Assembly: GCF_026210795.1 (NCBI RefSeq)
Contig: NC_089456.1
Span: 3,226,501-3,290,500, forward strand
Direction of reading: 5' to 3'
DNA length: 64,000 nt
Source of the DNA: Rhizophagus irregularis
Taxonomy: Eukaryota > Glomeromycota > Glomeromycetes > Glomerales > Glomeraceae
The notes beneath the pieces are model-generated. The model saw nothing but the letters and a program-made list of their open reading frames with translations, was not told the origin of the DNA and searched no databases. The number at the start of each line of letters is the position of its first letter. Position 1 is the stretch's first letter. This document shows, piece by piece, positions 11,564-23,850 of the stretch. Made by a program: the position numbers and the translations under genes.

Positions 11564-12367
11564 TCACATCCTAAGTCTAAGAATATCAAACAATACAACA
11601 GCACACATCTGATCTAAAGAATAATTATTCACACCCTTAACCCTATCAAAGACTCCCGTAAACTGTTCCCGGATTACAGAAATGATATTCACGAATCTTT
11701 GGCTTGAGCCTGCAACCAAAAAAATGTTAGTCAAACCCCCTAATATATAAAGCATTGATTATCAATAATTATTTTGTTTTTATCTTACCAGAAGAATCGG
11801 ATGAGCTTGAAGACAAAATATTTGAAGAGCCTCCCAAATTAGTTTCAGATCTATTGGTCAAATTAGCTTCAAATTCATTGGACACACTTTGTTGGTCAAA
11901 ATTGGATCTTTGAACTACTGTGTAATGTTGATTTATTTCGTTTTGGAGATTTTTGATAACAACATTAATTCTGCCAAATTCATTACAGCAGGCTTCTTCG
12001 ATATCATTAACTTTCATAGTTATGTTTAAAAAATTTTCTGCGCCTCCTTAGTGAAGTCATCATCACGTGCCTTGTTTTTTTCGGCTTCCGCGGTAAGTTT
12101 ACTATTAAGTTCAGAATTAATTTTGGAAAGGCGTGCGGAAATTTTATTGGCGATTTTGGTGCTAACTTCCACGCCAAGGTTTTATTCATTTCTTTTCAAT
12201 TTCTGCAGTAATACTTCCATCACGTAAGAAGAGATCATCCACGATTTTAGTATTAATTTCATTCTTAATTTTGGTGATTTTCACATCTCCACATTAATAA
12301 ACGTTTTAACTTCTGCATCACGTGCAAAGATTTCATCAGAAATTTTTTGTTTGAGAAACATCCACAT
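11564..12367 (-). pseudogene. Coiled-coil protein gene, frameshifted
   Basis: Reading starts at ATG 12365-12367. The 5' half (12010-12367) is coding-like in alternating frames, with segments KISDEIFARDAEV, DDLFLRDGSITAEIEKK and KISARLSKINSELNSKL, all Lys/Glu-rich and coiled-coil-like, broken by stops and frameshifts. The 3' half is cleaner: exon 11789-12017 ends in a Ser-rich run. A 79-bp intron (11710-11788; GTAAGA...TTGCAG) joins in phase to the last exon (11564-11709), which reads SSQRFVNIISVIREQFTGVF... and ends at TGA. The intact splice sites and open 3' half argue for a real gene; the frameshifts upstream argue it is decayed, or that exons are missing from my model. No enzyme motif is visible. 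Confidence 0.45.
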
Positions 12368-13587
12368 GGTAATGATCTCTATGAATATCGCCGAAATAAC
12401 AAAAAAATAGCGGTTAAGTCAAATAAGGCATGACTTCTGAAGAGTTGAGTAATGACAGATTGGACATGATTAGGTAAATTGATATGTAGTAATTTTATTA
12501 AGAGATTTTATTGGTGGATCAAATTTTTTTAGATATTAACGATTTATTTTTTAATATGCAATTCTCTTACGTAAATACGCTGAAAAAAAGCTCTATTTTA
12601 TACTGTATGCCTACAACGTGTGAAAATGAGAATTTAACCTGATTTGCCAAAGGCGCTTCGCTAAATAGATCAAATAAAAAATTACGTTGCTTCATTATAT
12701 GTATTTGTCATAATAATTTTTTTTTCATAATTTGAGGCGCATTTAATAATACTGCTTAAAAGTAAATCTGAAGAATTTATGGTTTTATGACAACTTAATG
12801 TGATACTAATGGAGCAATGCTGTCTCATGCAAAGCGCCTTATGGCAAATTTTCCATTTATTTTAAGATCTCTTGCGAAACAGAAGATCGCATGTGGTGCA
12901 TCTTTGTTTGAGTTCACAGTCCCACTCTTATTTCAATTGTAATCACGAAAAAAAGAATAAAAATCGAAATATTTGTTCATCATAGATCGAGATCTGTAAA
13001 AACAGTAGATAATGAGTCACACATGTTGGAATATGTACCACTAATTCCTATTCAAAAACGGATTAATTTGTTATTAGCCATACACGTAATTTGAATGTGC
13101 TAATGTCAGTAGGATAATAAAAATATACTGTTTAAATCTGTAAATCATCGCTCTATTTCCATTTTGATTTTCTTTTTAATGATGCCCTGTCTTATAATCT
13201 GCAAAATGTAAATCAGGGATGCGGTTTTTTTATTAGTAATTCAGAACTGCGTAATAAGCGATATAGAACATACCAAAACTTTGGGGAAAGTTCATCATAG
13301 CAACAAAAATATTGGTTTATTAATAGATCCTCTATCTTAGCACCTTTAGCAAAAATGACGATTGCGGATGTCAGTGACGTATTACTGCGTCTAGCATATT
13401 CTGCAGATTCACATGAGCCAGTGACGTAATTATTGCGGATGACGTTTTACTGTGCATTATATCTAATTAAGTCATTCACATAATTCGAAAAAAAAGAAAT
13501 ATACGAATTCGCATAATTCAGTCAATGCGAGTAATTAATTCGCCCAATAATTCTTCTAGACGGTTACTGGAGAGATAATAGAACTCA
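12368..13587. other. Intergenic region with inverted repeat and TGACGT motifs
   Basis: No gene is visible. ATTTGCCAAAGGCGCTTCGC (12642-12661) and GCAAAGCGCCTTATGGCAAAT (12827-12847) form imperfect inverted repeats, perhaps a decayed MITE. Between 13370 and 13450 TGACGT occurs three times (including AGTGACGTA twice), matching the CRE/ATF-type core. Whether it acts as a promoter for either minus-strand neighbour is unknown. Confidence 0.35.
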
Positions 13588-15119
13588 TCATTGGTGAGCT
13601 TTTTCTTTCGTATCTTCTGTTATGATAATAATAACCTCTATCACATTCACCATATTCATTATATCCACCGTAACTATTATATCCATCATCATCCGAATCG
13701 TCTGGCATCTCTTCTTCAGAATCATTGTCATGACACAGTCACTATCATCATTTATCTTAACTTTATTCGTTTCTTTCTCTATTGACGAAGGCATGGAATC
13801 ATTAAAATACACATCATCATAATCGACATTATTCTCTGCCTCAGATGGAGTGATTTGAAGTGTAAATGATGAATTACCTAAAGAATTAGAGCCATGTGTA
13901 ACAGGAATAGGTGCGATTAATTCGCTTACCTCAACTGAATTTTGGCCAGGGCCCCCGGCTAAAATCTCAGTCATGTGACTTGACACATCAGTGTTATCAT
14001 TATCATAATGCTCGGAAAAATTATCTATGATATCTTGAACTTTATCATTAGTCAACTCAGAGATAGAGTTCACACTATATGTCGTAATATACTTAATATT
14101 CTTTACGCCTACCTTTCAAATATCATATATATCTTTACAGCTTTCTGAGTTTTCCTTTGTAAGTTTTTACGGGAGATTTCTGGAAGACGCAATCCTGTCT
14201 CTTCAGATCGTTGCTTTTGCAACATGAATAGGTGTTCTAACATTTTATCATAGATTATCCCTTTGCCTTTTTTTCGCCTATTTTGCCTTTTCCATCTTGT
14301 ACAATCACACTAACCTGGGTTAAAAATTCCTTTTTATAATAATATCAGCGCAAAATCTCTTTCTGATTAGTACGAATTGCGCCATATTTAGCATCATCCG
14401 CTTTATCAAATAATTGAGCTAGAGAAAGCAACGAATCTGTAGATGAATTTTGGTTAAGACTCTCAATTTAAATCACATCACAAGGAGTGGCTTTATTACT
14501 CAATTGGGTATCTTTCTTAATACCATCAGCTATCATTTGTACGATGTTTTCTACATCTTTCTTTCTATGGCTATTTTGGCCAGAAAATTTCAGTCACGGG
14601 ATTTGATACCTCCAGTATCTTTTCAGAAGTGGAGCACCCAGTGTCAGATTCTTGATCTTGGTTAAGAGATGCTTGCTCTGCTTTGCTAAGTTTCTTTTCC
14701 TTATTGTGTTACTTTATTTCATTACTAACAATTATCTTATGAACCTCAAGCAAGAAATTATCCATCTCTTTCTCCTTTAACAATTTTTCATGATGGACCG
14801 CACCCAAATTGAAGTTAGATAAGTTATTGTTAGGGGTAATATTTCTTTTATCCTGAGTGCCTTTGGCTGAGTCATTTTGTAACTGGTTCTGTTTCACTTT
14901 TGTGATACGATCTTTAAGTTCAGCATTCTCATATTTCAACTTCTCGATTGTAGCCCCAAGTTTTACATTTTCAGCATCATGCTTAGCATCTTTCTTTATA
15001 ACCTGCTTTAGAAGTTCAGCATTTTTGATCTCAATCTCAGCTTTCTCAGCTTCAAGCTTGGCATTATTAGTCTCAAGTTCAGTGATACGCTGTTTCAATG
15101 ATTCAAGCTCGGATGACAT
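13588..15119 (-). pseudogene. Rhizophagus coiled-coil family gene, decayed
   Basis: The start is ATG at 15117-15119. The first 136 codons form a strong coiled coil (MSSELESLKQRITELETNNA...), then a linker (ITPNNNLSNFNLG) and VHHEKLLKEKEMDNFLLEVH. A TAA at 14709-14711 follows NEIK; reading continues in frame (HNKEKKLSKAEQASLNQDQ...) and members of this family as I recall them have Gln there, so CAA to TAA is likely. The middle (14080-14700) has further breaks but retains recognisable stretches such as RLPEISRKNLQRKTQK. The 3' part (13588-14073) reads MNSISELTNDKVQDIIDNF... and then shifts frame in a low-complexity stretch; the alternative frame gives a Tyr/Gly/Asp-rich tail. This is an abundant lineage-specific family of unknown function in Rhizophagus. 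Confidence 0.6.
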
Positions 15120-15608
15120 GATCTATATGTATAACTGATACACTGTATATAAGCATTCAAAATAAAAAAATATGTGTTTTTGGGCGAACTGAATTCGCTG
15201 AAATTTGCCAAGAAAAATTTTATTATTACATGCGAAAAATAAATACAAATGTTTGGGATAGTGCTCTGAAAAAAATCTGATCTGATCAGATTTGATCTGA
15301 ATCTGATCTGTCAGATTCAAATCAGATCAGATAAATTTAATCTGCAGTTCGGATGTAGATCAAAAAAAATTTGATCTGAACAAATCAGATTAGCTTCAGA
15401 TCAAATCAGATCAGATCAGATCAGATTCAGATTAGGCTTATTTAAAATCTGAATCTGATCAGATTGAATCTGACAGATTTGATTCAGATCTTAGATTTGA
15501 TTTTACTAATAATTTCAGCTGAATTCATAATGCCGGCTGGAATTAATTCATAATTTTACACTCCAGCCAAAACGGATATGTTGATCATTTCCTTTTTTTG
15601 GCGATAGC

Positions 15609-18600
15609 AGGACCCCGGACAATTATATGAGATGTGGGGGGAAAAAAAATGATAAAATTTGGAAAAATTTACCCCAAAAATTTTTGGATTTTATACCCAC
15701 TTTTATATATACTACATTTAAAAAATTCGAAATTTACCCAAATTTTACATACCAGATTAGTACCAGATTAGTAAAAATTATTTTATTTATTTTTTCCTTT
15801 TTGATTAAGACAACGTAAAATACAAGATAAAATACTATCATTAGAAAGTGTTTGATAAATCTGGTATGCGTTAGATTGTAATGAATACATATCTGTACAT
15901 GATTTTTCTACTTGATATCCCAAATAATAAAGTATTCGTTTAGATGTTAAATGACAAAAATATTCGTATCCTTCTTCACACTTTGAATAAAACAAATTAT
16001 TCTGTAAATTTCTGAATACTTTAGTGGATACATATGTAATTAGATTAACTTCATTTATAGGTTCTTCAGTATATGAATGATTATTTCCAGTTGATGTACG
16101 ATAATAAATTGCAAGTATTTGTACAAGACATATTTCCTTATTAATTAATGTTAATGCAAATCCTCCCTTTTGTACAGGATAAATTGAAGAAATATTTGCC
16201 GTACAGATCGAAGGAACATAATCTAAAACTATAAAATATTTAATTAAATATTTAATAATTATTAGTAAAAATTAATAAATCAGTTAATACTTACTGTAAT
16301 TTGGCAATTGTAATTCTCGCGAATTTTTTAACATTTCATTGACATTTTCAAATCTTTTTCTAATATCCCATCGTTCTAATCGTGCTTTTGGTAATCTTGT
16401 ATTATTATTATTATTAGTAACTTGCGCAACTATTTTGCTAGCAATAGATGGATTAATTTCTGACGAATTATAGTCTCTTTCCTGAAACTGTGACCGGATC
16501 ATTTTTTTTGAAGTATAAGCTTTGTGATATTTTCGGCGTTGATGTAGTAGATCAAAAATTACATTGCCATTATTATCTAATATATCAGGATTGTTGTCAT
16601 CATAAATTTGTTGTAAATATGTATTATTAGATAAATTTGTTATCTGTTCACGAGCATCTATCAAATCCTCATCTGTATCATTTCGTAAATTTAAGCTTGC
16701 AACATTTTCCATCATTTCAGCAACTTCTGCTAAAATTTCTTCTCCATCTCGAAATTCTTTTGTTAAATTTTCTTCAATTGGCGTTATTTCACTTGTTAGG
16801 AGATCAATTGGAGATGATGGTAATAATGTAACTACCATAGAAACACATTTCGCCAAAGCATTTGCTTCTCTATATGCATCATTAATAAGAACTCTAATTT
16901 CGTCATCTGTAGGCCAAATTTTTAAACTTGAATTTAAATTGTCAACATTTCCTTCAAAATAATCACAAATATAACCTATTAAATTTTTTTATAAATTAAA
17001 TTAGAGATTGATTATAATAATAAAATGCTGAAAATTATTAAATAAACCAACCAACTCGAGAAGTTTTATATTCTGAATTTGGATTGACAATTGTAGAATT
17101 ATAATAGGCATTTGTAACATGGCGAATTTTAGGAATTAGATAAATTAAATCTGCATATGTAAAATCGGGTAAGTGTTGCCGCGCCATTCCAAAAAAATGC
17201 TCGCATGCCTCACTTCCATGCATCCAAGGTAATAATGGCATTGAATTATAGTATTCCTGATGTGCTATGATAAGTAAAATCTGTAATAATAAAACCAGCA
17301 CTATTACTATTTATCTAATTTGATAAAATTAATTATAAAAAAATTGAAATTATAATACCATTGAATCAACAAGAAAAGACAATATTTCATAAGTTTGATG
17401 AGCTAAAAAATTACGATCATTTGCAAAAATCTCTTCATATTTATCTGATGCATTTTGAATAAATTGTTTCCATATTCTTAAAAAAAAACTGCTCATCATA
17501 ACCATTTTGATTCTTTCATGGTTAGAAATATCTCGATTGAGATATGAATCAATTAATTCTCCTTTTAAAAGTAATAAAATAATATATTAGTAAATTAACT
17601 TTATAATAATAAATTAAACACAATAAATCAAATTTTAATTTACCAATAATAAACAAATAAACTAATAATCCTTTGTTTTTAGAATCAGAATTTAAAGTTT
17701 GAGTTACTTCATATAAAAATTCGTAAGAAAAAAGCCGATACGCGGCTCCATCATCTTGTTTATCAACATTTAAAACATCTGCATGATACAGAGCAGAATT
17801 CGGTGATTTAGACAATCCTAATACATGACCAAAACCTAGGAAACTATCTCCAAAAGTCAGCATTCGAGCGCCACTAAAAATACTATTTCGTCCATTTTTT
17901 TTCGCATGCTTTGGATCTGAAATACAAACAATAGGACCAATGTTTGGAATTACAGGACAATGTAATTTGATATCTAAATAAAAAAGTCATTAATAATAAA
18001 GACTAAAAGATTTAATGCTGAAGTAAATTAATTATATACATACTATATAATTCATCATTAAATTCAAGTTTCGTTTGGGTATTAGTTTGCATAATATTCT
18101 TTTGAGCTTTAATTTCTATCGATGCGCCATCGGCTCCAATTGATAATATATGAATTTTAAAATGTGCAGCAAGTTCTAAAACTTGATTATGAATTTCATA
18201 TACATCAGATACATTTTCACTATTATTTGGAATAATTCCGAGTACAAATGGTGGTACTTTAGGAACTGGCACTTGTAAAATATATACACGAACATATTTA
18301 GCTATTGCATTATTTGTTTGAATCTTTTTTACAATAGTATCAATTTCACCATAAGAAGATATTAAAGTTTCTTATAACGGAAATGTAGACCCAAGAATTG
18401 CACCCAAACTTGCAGAATAACGTAATTTTTCTTCAAGTTTTGTGTTATCTGTTGATGCAGCGATTGGCCCATCATAATTAATGCTATTTAAAAACTTTCT
18501 AAATTTAGCCATATTTTCAAAGCATATCGATGGATCATCAATTGCTAAATCTGATTGAGCACGTTGTACACTAAAAATTAATTAAATAGAATTAAAATTA

Positions 18601-20076
18601 AAATTAAAATATACAGTATAAAAAGTATTGATATACGATAAAAATTATTTACCGGATATTTCTAATTGTTCTTCCTGCAAGATTTTTTTGAAAAATAGCA
18701 TATGTTTGTGGACTGCTACTTGCTAAAATAGTTAAAAAATTAGAAAATTGTTCGGGATATCTAATATTTTGGAGCCCTTTTCCTTCATTAATACGATTTG
18801 TCATTTCCACAAAAATTTCACATAATCCAGAAAAAATTTGTTTATCTTTAAAGGCACCAGCTCGTCCCATTCTTGCTAATTGATTCCAAAATTTTGGAGT
18901 ACAATCTTCTGGATCATTAAAGTATCCTAACAATTCCATGACATTTGCATTTTTACAATATTGATAAAATGGAGAATTTTTATAAAGAATTAAAGGAGTG
19001 TATTTTTGGTTTTTTTCTTTAGGAATTGGTTTATCAATTGCGTTCTATTTAATATAATTTACCATTTATAAATAAATATATATTATAAAGAATAATTTAT
19101 AAAAATAAAAAATTTAATTACCAGAAAAACCTTTAATTTTTTCAAATTAAGACATTGCTTACAAACTTCGCCAATTCCATCAACATATGTTGAACATTCA
19201 GTACTTCTAACACAAAAAGTTGTGCTATCATTTATCCACTTTGCTTGTGATCGTAAAGTATCTAAAAGTTGATCATTTTCTTTTTTATTCAAATCGTTCC
19301 AGTGAAACGATGATTTGATTTTATCACCAAACAATTCTCGTGCTACAATTTCTGGAGGAGGAGCACCACCAAATGTGGTTACAAAACCGATGCGACGTAA
19401 ATATAATTTAACTTTTTCATCATTTAATCCGACACAAAGTTTTCTTTTAGTATTTGAAGTTTCTGAATCTTGGGTTGAAAAAAATTGTGTAATTTGAGCG
19501 TTTCCATCATTACTTTTACATATTTTCTTTTTAACATGACGGTCAAGAAGATCTGGATCATAGTTTCTATCAAGGCGAACTTTTTTACCACATATACATA
19601 TTACAGTTTTTGGATCAATAATTTTTCTAACTTTTGGATGTTTTGAGAGTGTCGCTTCTGTATGTTTCATTTTTATTAACAAAATAATTTTTTTATGTAA
19701 AACAAATATGTTATCACGTCAAGAGGTCAAATCTTTAATTTTTTTTTCTCCACTTTATTAACTTTATCAATGTGACAATAATTGAATTTTTTTACATATT
19801 GTAGTAACGGTAAATTGTAAATTTAGGACTATTGCAGTAAATGATTTACCATATATAATAATGGTATCACGGAATTTACCCCTTTTTATAATATACCACC
19901 TAAAAAATCACAAAATTTTACCCATAAAAAATCATACCACTATTTTTTTAGTTACCCCATTTTACCCCCCACATTTTTTTAAAAAACCCGTTTTTTACAT
20001 ACCACCTTTCAAAAAAATTTTTTAAAATTTACCCCATTACATACATACCAGATCAAATATAATTGTCCGGGGTCCT
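15609..20076. mobile_element. 4.5-kb DNA transposon, 8-bp TSD, multi-exon transposase
   Basis: Perfect 20-nt terminal inverted repeats AGGACCCCGGACAATTATAT and complement are flanked by the identical octamer GCGATAGC (15601-15608 and 20077-20084). Both subterminal regions (15640-15770 and 19850-20060) repeat TTTACCCC/ATACCA-like words, typical transposase-binding arrays. The 8-bp duplication is compatible with P, hAT or Zisupton-type elements; the TIR sequence and the protein motifs do not look like hAT. Identical TSDs and TIRs indicate recent insertion. Confidence 0.85.
15783..19682 (-). pseudogene. DDE-type transposase of the 4.5-kb element, one stop
   Basis: About eight exons with short introns read on the minus strand. 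Exon 1 (19122-19682) has a zinc-finger-like CICGKKVRLD...H...C segment and QITQFF. Exon 2 (18653-19044) includes MGRAGAFKDKQIF. Exon 3 (starting 18570) has DGPIAASTDNTKLEEKLRYS, a TAA at 18372-18374 after GSTFPL, then NAIAKYVRVYILQVPVPK and HILSIGADGA. Next comes ISDPKHAKKNGRNSIFSGAR with LTFGDS (17549-17960). Later exons include HGSEACEHFFGMARQ (about 17180-17230) and a long C-terminal region (15783-16960). Candidate catalytic acids are the Asp of STDN or GADG, the Asp of SDPKH and the Glu of GSEACEHFF. Only one in-frame stop is seen (CAA to TAA would give Gln), so the gene is nearly intact. The motifs resemble a transposase family widespread in AM fungi; superfamily uncertain, P-like possible. 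Confidence 0.75.
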
Positions 20077-20649
20077 GCGATAGCCATTTCACAAAAATCG
20101 ATTTTTATAGAAACCAAATTGGAATTTTGTGTAACCCAAATTTCCTTTTTAGGAAATCCCATAATTCCTGCCGGAGTTAAGTGCATAATTCTGGCCGAAT
20201 TACATATTTACAAATTATAGCTTTAGAATTTATACCATTTATTCAGATTCAAATCAGATTCAAATCAGATCAGATCAGATTTGAATCTGATTAAATCTGA
20301 TCTGATTCAGATTAAATTTAAACTGATCTGATTCAGATCAAATCAGATCAGATCAGATTTAATTAATTTCAGATCAGATTGAATCTAAATAAAATCTGAT
20401 CTGATCTGATCTGTTAGGAGCACTAGTTTGGAATTCCGCCTGTAATACATGACGTCTATGCTATGGCTAATCCTACAGTCTAACTAACTACTTGACATTT
20501 ACATGACTTGAAAATTCGCCCCTCCTTTTTTACGAAATGTCTGTAAAATATATGATTATTAATTATAAGAAATTAGCTATTAGCCATTATGACGCTTCGC
20601 AGGCGCTTCGCAAGATTGCAAGAAATAGGAATTTGCGAAATAATAAATC

Positions 20650-20862
20650 TTACGTATTATATCTATTTAGCAAGTTAGAGTATTTGAGCTGTTCCTCCTT
20701 GAAAAGCTTTCTCTTCTTTTTTGTGTCCTCCCGACTTGCCATACCAAAATCAATCAGATAGACGTCACTGTCATCATTAATTAAGATGTTTTCCTCCTAA
20801 ATGTCATTGTGGAAGATGCCATGTTTGTGGATCGCTTCTAATCCCTTTTGCTGAAATCTTCA
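20650..20862 (-). pseudogene. Protein kinase catalytic-domain fragment
   Basis: Minus-strand translation gives the catalytic loop region IHKHGIFHNDI, a TAG (20797-20799), then EENILINDDSDVYLIDFGMA, where LIDFG is the Mg-binding DFG motif and HND replaces HRD. It continues REDTKKKRKLFKEEQ before losing similarity. N-lobe and C-terminal half are missing. HND in place of HRD suggests a diverged kinase-like family. A short pseudogene fragment. Confidence 0.6.
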
Positions 20863-20875
20863 AATTTGCCACAAT

Positions 20876-21172
20876 ATTTTAATAATACATTTTCAACATC
20901 TTTACGATGACATCATGATTTTTTTTTGAAGATATCATGACAATATAGTTATGATAGTATTAATGATACCTTTCCAACATCTTCGTGATATTAAAATCGG
21001 TAACATTTTGATATCAGAATGATATCATATTGATTTCGTAATTTGATATCACAAAGATGTTGAAAAGGTATCGTTAAGACTATCATAACTATATCGTCAC
21101 AATATCTTCAAAAAAATCGTGATGTCGTTGTGAAGATGTTACGATGATATTGAAAATGTATCGATATAATTA
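20876..21172. repeat. Imperfect palindrome of GATATC/ATCGTGAT words
   Basis: The left arm (about 20880-21000: CATTTTCAACATCTTTACGA, GATATCATGACAATATAGTT) pairs with the right arm (about 21045-21170: GATGTTGAAAAGGTATCGTT, AACTATATCGTCACAATATC). It looks like a foldback or MITE core feeding into the adjoining minisatellite. Confidence 0.6.
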
Positions 21173-21420
21173 TCAAACCGTACTGTTACGATATTATTTA
21201 AAAATCATGATGTTATCAAACTGTACTGTTACGATATCATTTAAAAATCGTAATGTTATCAAACTGTACTGTTACGATATCATTTAAAAATCGTGATGTT
21301 ATCAAACCGTACTGTTACGATATCATTTAAAAATCGTGATATTATCATGAAGATATTACGATGATGTTAAAAATGTATCGATATAATTATCAAACCGTAC
21401 TGTTACGATATCATTTAAAA
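21173..21420. repeat. ~43-bp minisatellite
   Basis: Four near-identical units begin TCAAAC(C/T)GTACTGTTACGA at about 21173, 21217, 21259 and 21302, with ATATCATTTAAAAATCGTGA next. A fifth copy at about 21388 follows an interrupted unit. Non-coding. Confidence 0.8.
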
Positions 21421-21531
21421 ATATTATTTCATTTAAAAATATTATTAAGATATCAGGACGACATTTACACAGTATCAAGATGATATTTGACAAGAATTTT
21501 GGGTCATGAAAAAATTGTGAACCGTAGGTAC

Positions 21532-21968
21532 TATGGTGGCTGTCACCTATAAACAACAATAGTCTGAAATTTTGAAATTTATTTATTTATATTGTGTAAC
21601 TTATGTTTTAAAGTACTTTGTCAAAATATTAATTGCCGCGTGAGCAGCAAAATTTTTTTTTTTGCCATATTACATGGAATTCTTATGGATTTCCATGGAA
21701 TTTTTGTAAAATCCATAAAAATTACATGAAAACTAGTCCGAAATTTTATATTTTTATTATTGCTACTTATTAAAATTATCCAACTTTAACCCATAATATT
21801 AATTAAAATTCTTATTAAATTCTATAAAATAATCCGATAGAAATGTTCAGTACATGTTGCTATATCATTTTATCGGTTTAGTTTTTTCTTTTTACTATTC
21901 AATTTACAATTTATAAAAATTTGAAGTCACTTAATATTAGTGTGGTTTATAGGTGACAGCCACCATAG
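21532..21968. mobile_element. MITE with CTATGGTGGCTGTCACC termini
   Basis: CTATGGTGGCTGTCACCTAT at the left is the exact complement of ATAGGTGACAGCCACCATAG at the right, with TA on both sides, so a Tc1/mariner-type MITE of 437 bp. No coding content. Confidence 0.8.
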
Positions 21969-22129
21969 TACATTCAATAATTTTTATTAATTGATAATGC
22001 CGTATATATTATTAATATGCAATTATGATGGTCAAAATGAAAAATAAAAACAATGTATCAATATTATTGTTACTATTACAGCTTGAAGTAGTCACGTTCT
22101 GTCATTATTGATTCACAATTGTTGAATTG

Positions 22130-22630
22130 ATAAGTATTGCGAAGTTTAATCGTACTTGGTAAATTATGTAGGTGTATCCCTCTCTAGTAACATAAAACAA
22201 TGCGACAATATCGGTATGACAATAATATTATAAATGTTAAATTGATGTAAGTTTCCTGATTACGACGCACCTGGTAAATTACTTCTCTCTCTGACGGTTA
22301 ATATAAGACACTAATATTATACCAAATACTGAATTGACAAGAGTCTGTATTACATACAACGCAAGTTTTTGTGAAATTAAAAATAAGTACCTGGTAAATT
22401 TTCTCTCCAGATGGTTAACTATTATGACACTAATATTGTATCGAAACTTTGTGACAATTGTTAAATTAATAAGTACACGGATTATGGTGCAAGTTTTTGC
22501 GAAATTAAAGATACGATCGTACCTGGTAAATTAGACACATCTCTCTCTTCCCGGATGGTTAACATAAACCAACGTGATGATATCGTTATAACATAATGAA
22601 GTAGTTATGCACAACATTATCAAATTTTGT
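22130..22630. repeat. ~110-130-bp degenerate tandem repeat
   Basis: The anchor CCTGGTAAATT recurs at about 22157, 22270, 22390 and 22521, each followed by a CTCTCT tract and a GGTTAA(C/T)AT segment and preceded by a GCAAGTTTTTG(C/T)GAAATTAA segment in the later copies. Units differ by substitutions and indels. Confidence 0.7.
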
Positions 22631-22729
22631 CACAAATATTAAATACTACTAGGATTCACCTGTTAACTACATTAGCAGTTAATGGTTAAAACCTAAACTT
22701 GAAATAAAGTAAAAATTTAATTATTTCAA

Positions 22730-22870
22730 TTTTTTCTTGATGTTATTCTTGAACATGCAACATATAGTTGTTCATGAGAAAATACAGGAGTTGAAGATAC
22801 AAACCAACCTAATTTAATGATAGTTCTTAAGATTTATTAAAGTCATTGCAAATGCTGGTTGTTAATCCTA
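22730..22870 (-). pseudogene. Helitron/PIF1-like helicase C-terminal scrap
   Basis: Minus-strand translation gives VFSHEQLYVACSRIT (about 22735-22782), the highly conserved end of helicase domain 1B in Helitron Rep-helicases (usually VFSHGQLYVALSR). Upstream, in another frame, PAFAMT lies near 22845. Only this tail remains. Confidence 0.65.
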
Positions 22871-22984
22871 AAAAAGATGCATAAATTAAAGTACTGCATT
22901 TATAGAAATCAAATGAAGTTTTTTTTTAAATAAAAATTGGTCTTAGAATACTTGGGTCACCAAGATTTTCAACCTTAAGAATCA

Positions 22985-23230
22985 AAAAATGCAATAAGTG
23001 GGTTGAGCTCATCCGGCGGAACCTACCTCATTAGAGTGTTCCTTAGGTCGTCAGCTATTAGCACCCAACTGCCTATGACCAATGATACATCACCACTACC
23101 TTCTGATACCACAAGATCCCAAGTATTACATAGGAGCACGGCACTTTCGCTATGTGCATACCCTGCCTCCATGATACGGCCTACCATACAGAGGTCTTAA
23201 AAATGGTGCATTTCATCAGCGGCCAAAAAA
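22985..23230. other. GC-richer island of unknown nature
   Basis: About 240 bp markedly richer in G+C than the surroundings, adjoining the Helitron scrap. Open frames exist on both strands but neither matches a family I know. It may be the 3' part of a captured gene or an old transposon end. Confidence 0.3.
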
Positions 23231-23850
23231 AACCTTCGAATGATCCCCCAAGTACAGTAGTACCTTTTGTGAAAAAATTTCAGGATAATCTCTCTTTCTT
23301 TTCGTTCCTTTGTTTTCTCTTTTTCATTTTTTCACAATGGTTTTTTTCTTTTTTTTTCTTTCCCTTTATTCTTTTTCTTTGGGTATTAATATGAAAAAAA
23401 ATTATTATAAAAAGGTAAAAACTATTAAAACTGAACGCGTAATTATTTTTGACGCGTTATATAAATATCAAAGATAGTTTATAACCTAGCGAGAGCAGAA
23501 TATGTACCTGTCATACGCTGGAATAAAAATAGACACGCATATACAGTGGTCTGACTGTAATTGTTAATATGAATATATTTTTTTGAATAAAATATACTGT
23601 TGATAATAAAAACTGTCAAAATGTTTTTCGGTATTAAAAAAAAATTGAATAGAGAGATGTAGACGTAAACATAATCGTGTGAATGTTTAACATGTTTAAC
23701 AAACAATGATTTGATTGGATAAAAATTGCAAAGTCACGTGCCTAATAAATTCATGAATACGATATCAAACGATATCGTAATGATATCGTTATCTTTATTT
23801 ATTTAATAAATCACGTTATCATAAATAAATATACCAAAAAGAATCATGAG
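23231..23850. other. Intergenic, with pyrimidine-rich tract
   Basis: No gene. A C/T-rich tract runs from about 23280 to 23385, and GATATCG words (23758-23790) echo the repeats at 20.9-21.4 kb. Confidence 0.4.

Larger units (their letters stand above)
15259..20425. mobile_element. hAT-type non-autonomous element split by another transposon
   Basis: Left end TAGTGCTC at 15259 and right end GAGCACTA at 20425 are inverted. The flanks are GTTTGGGA (15251-15258) and GTTTGGAA (20426-20433), an 8-bp duplication with one mismatch. The arms (15272-15500 and 20237-20415) are dense arrays of GATCTGA/CAGATC words. Inner flanks contain CCGGC-TGGAATTA-like sequence on both sides. The 4468-bp element at 15609-20076 is inserted inside, so the original hAT-like element was only about 0.7 kb. 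Confidence 0.65.
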
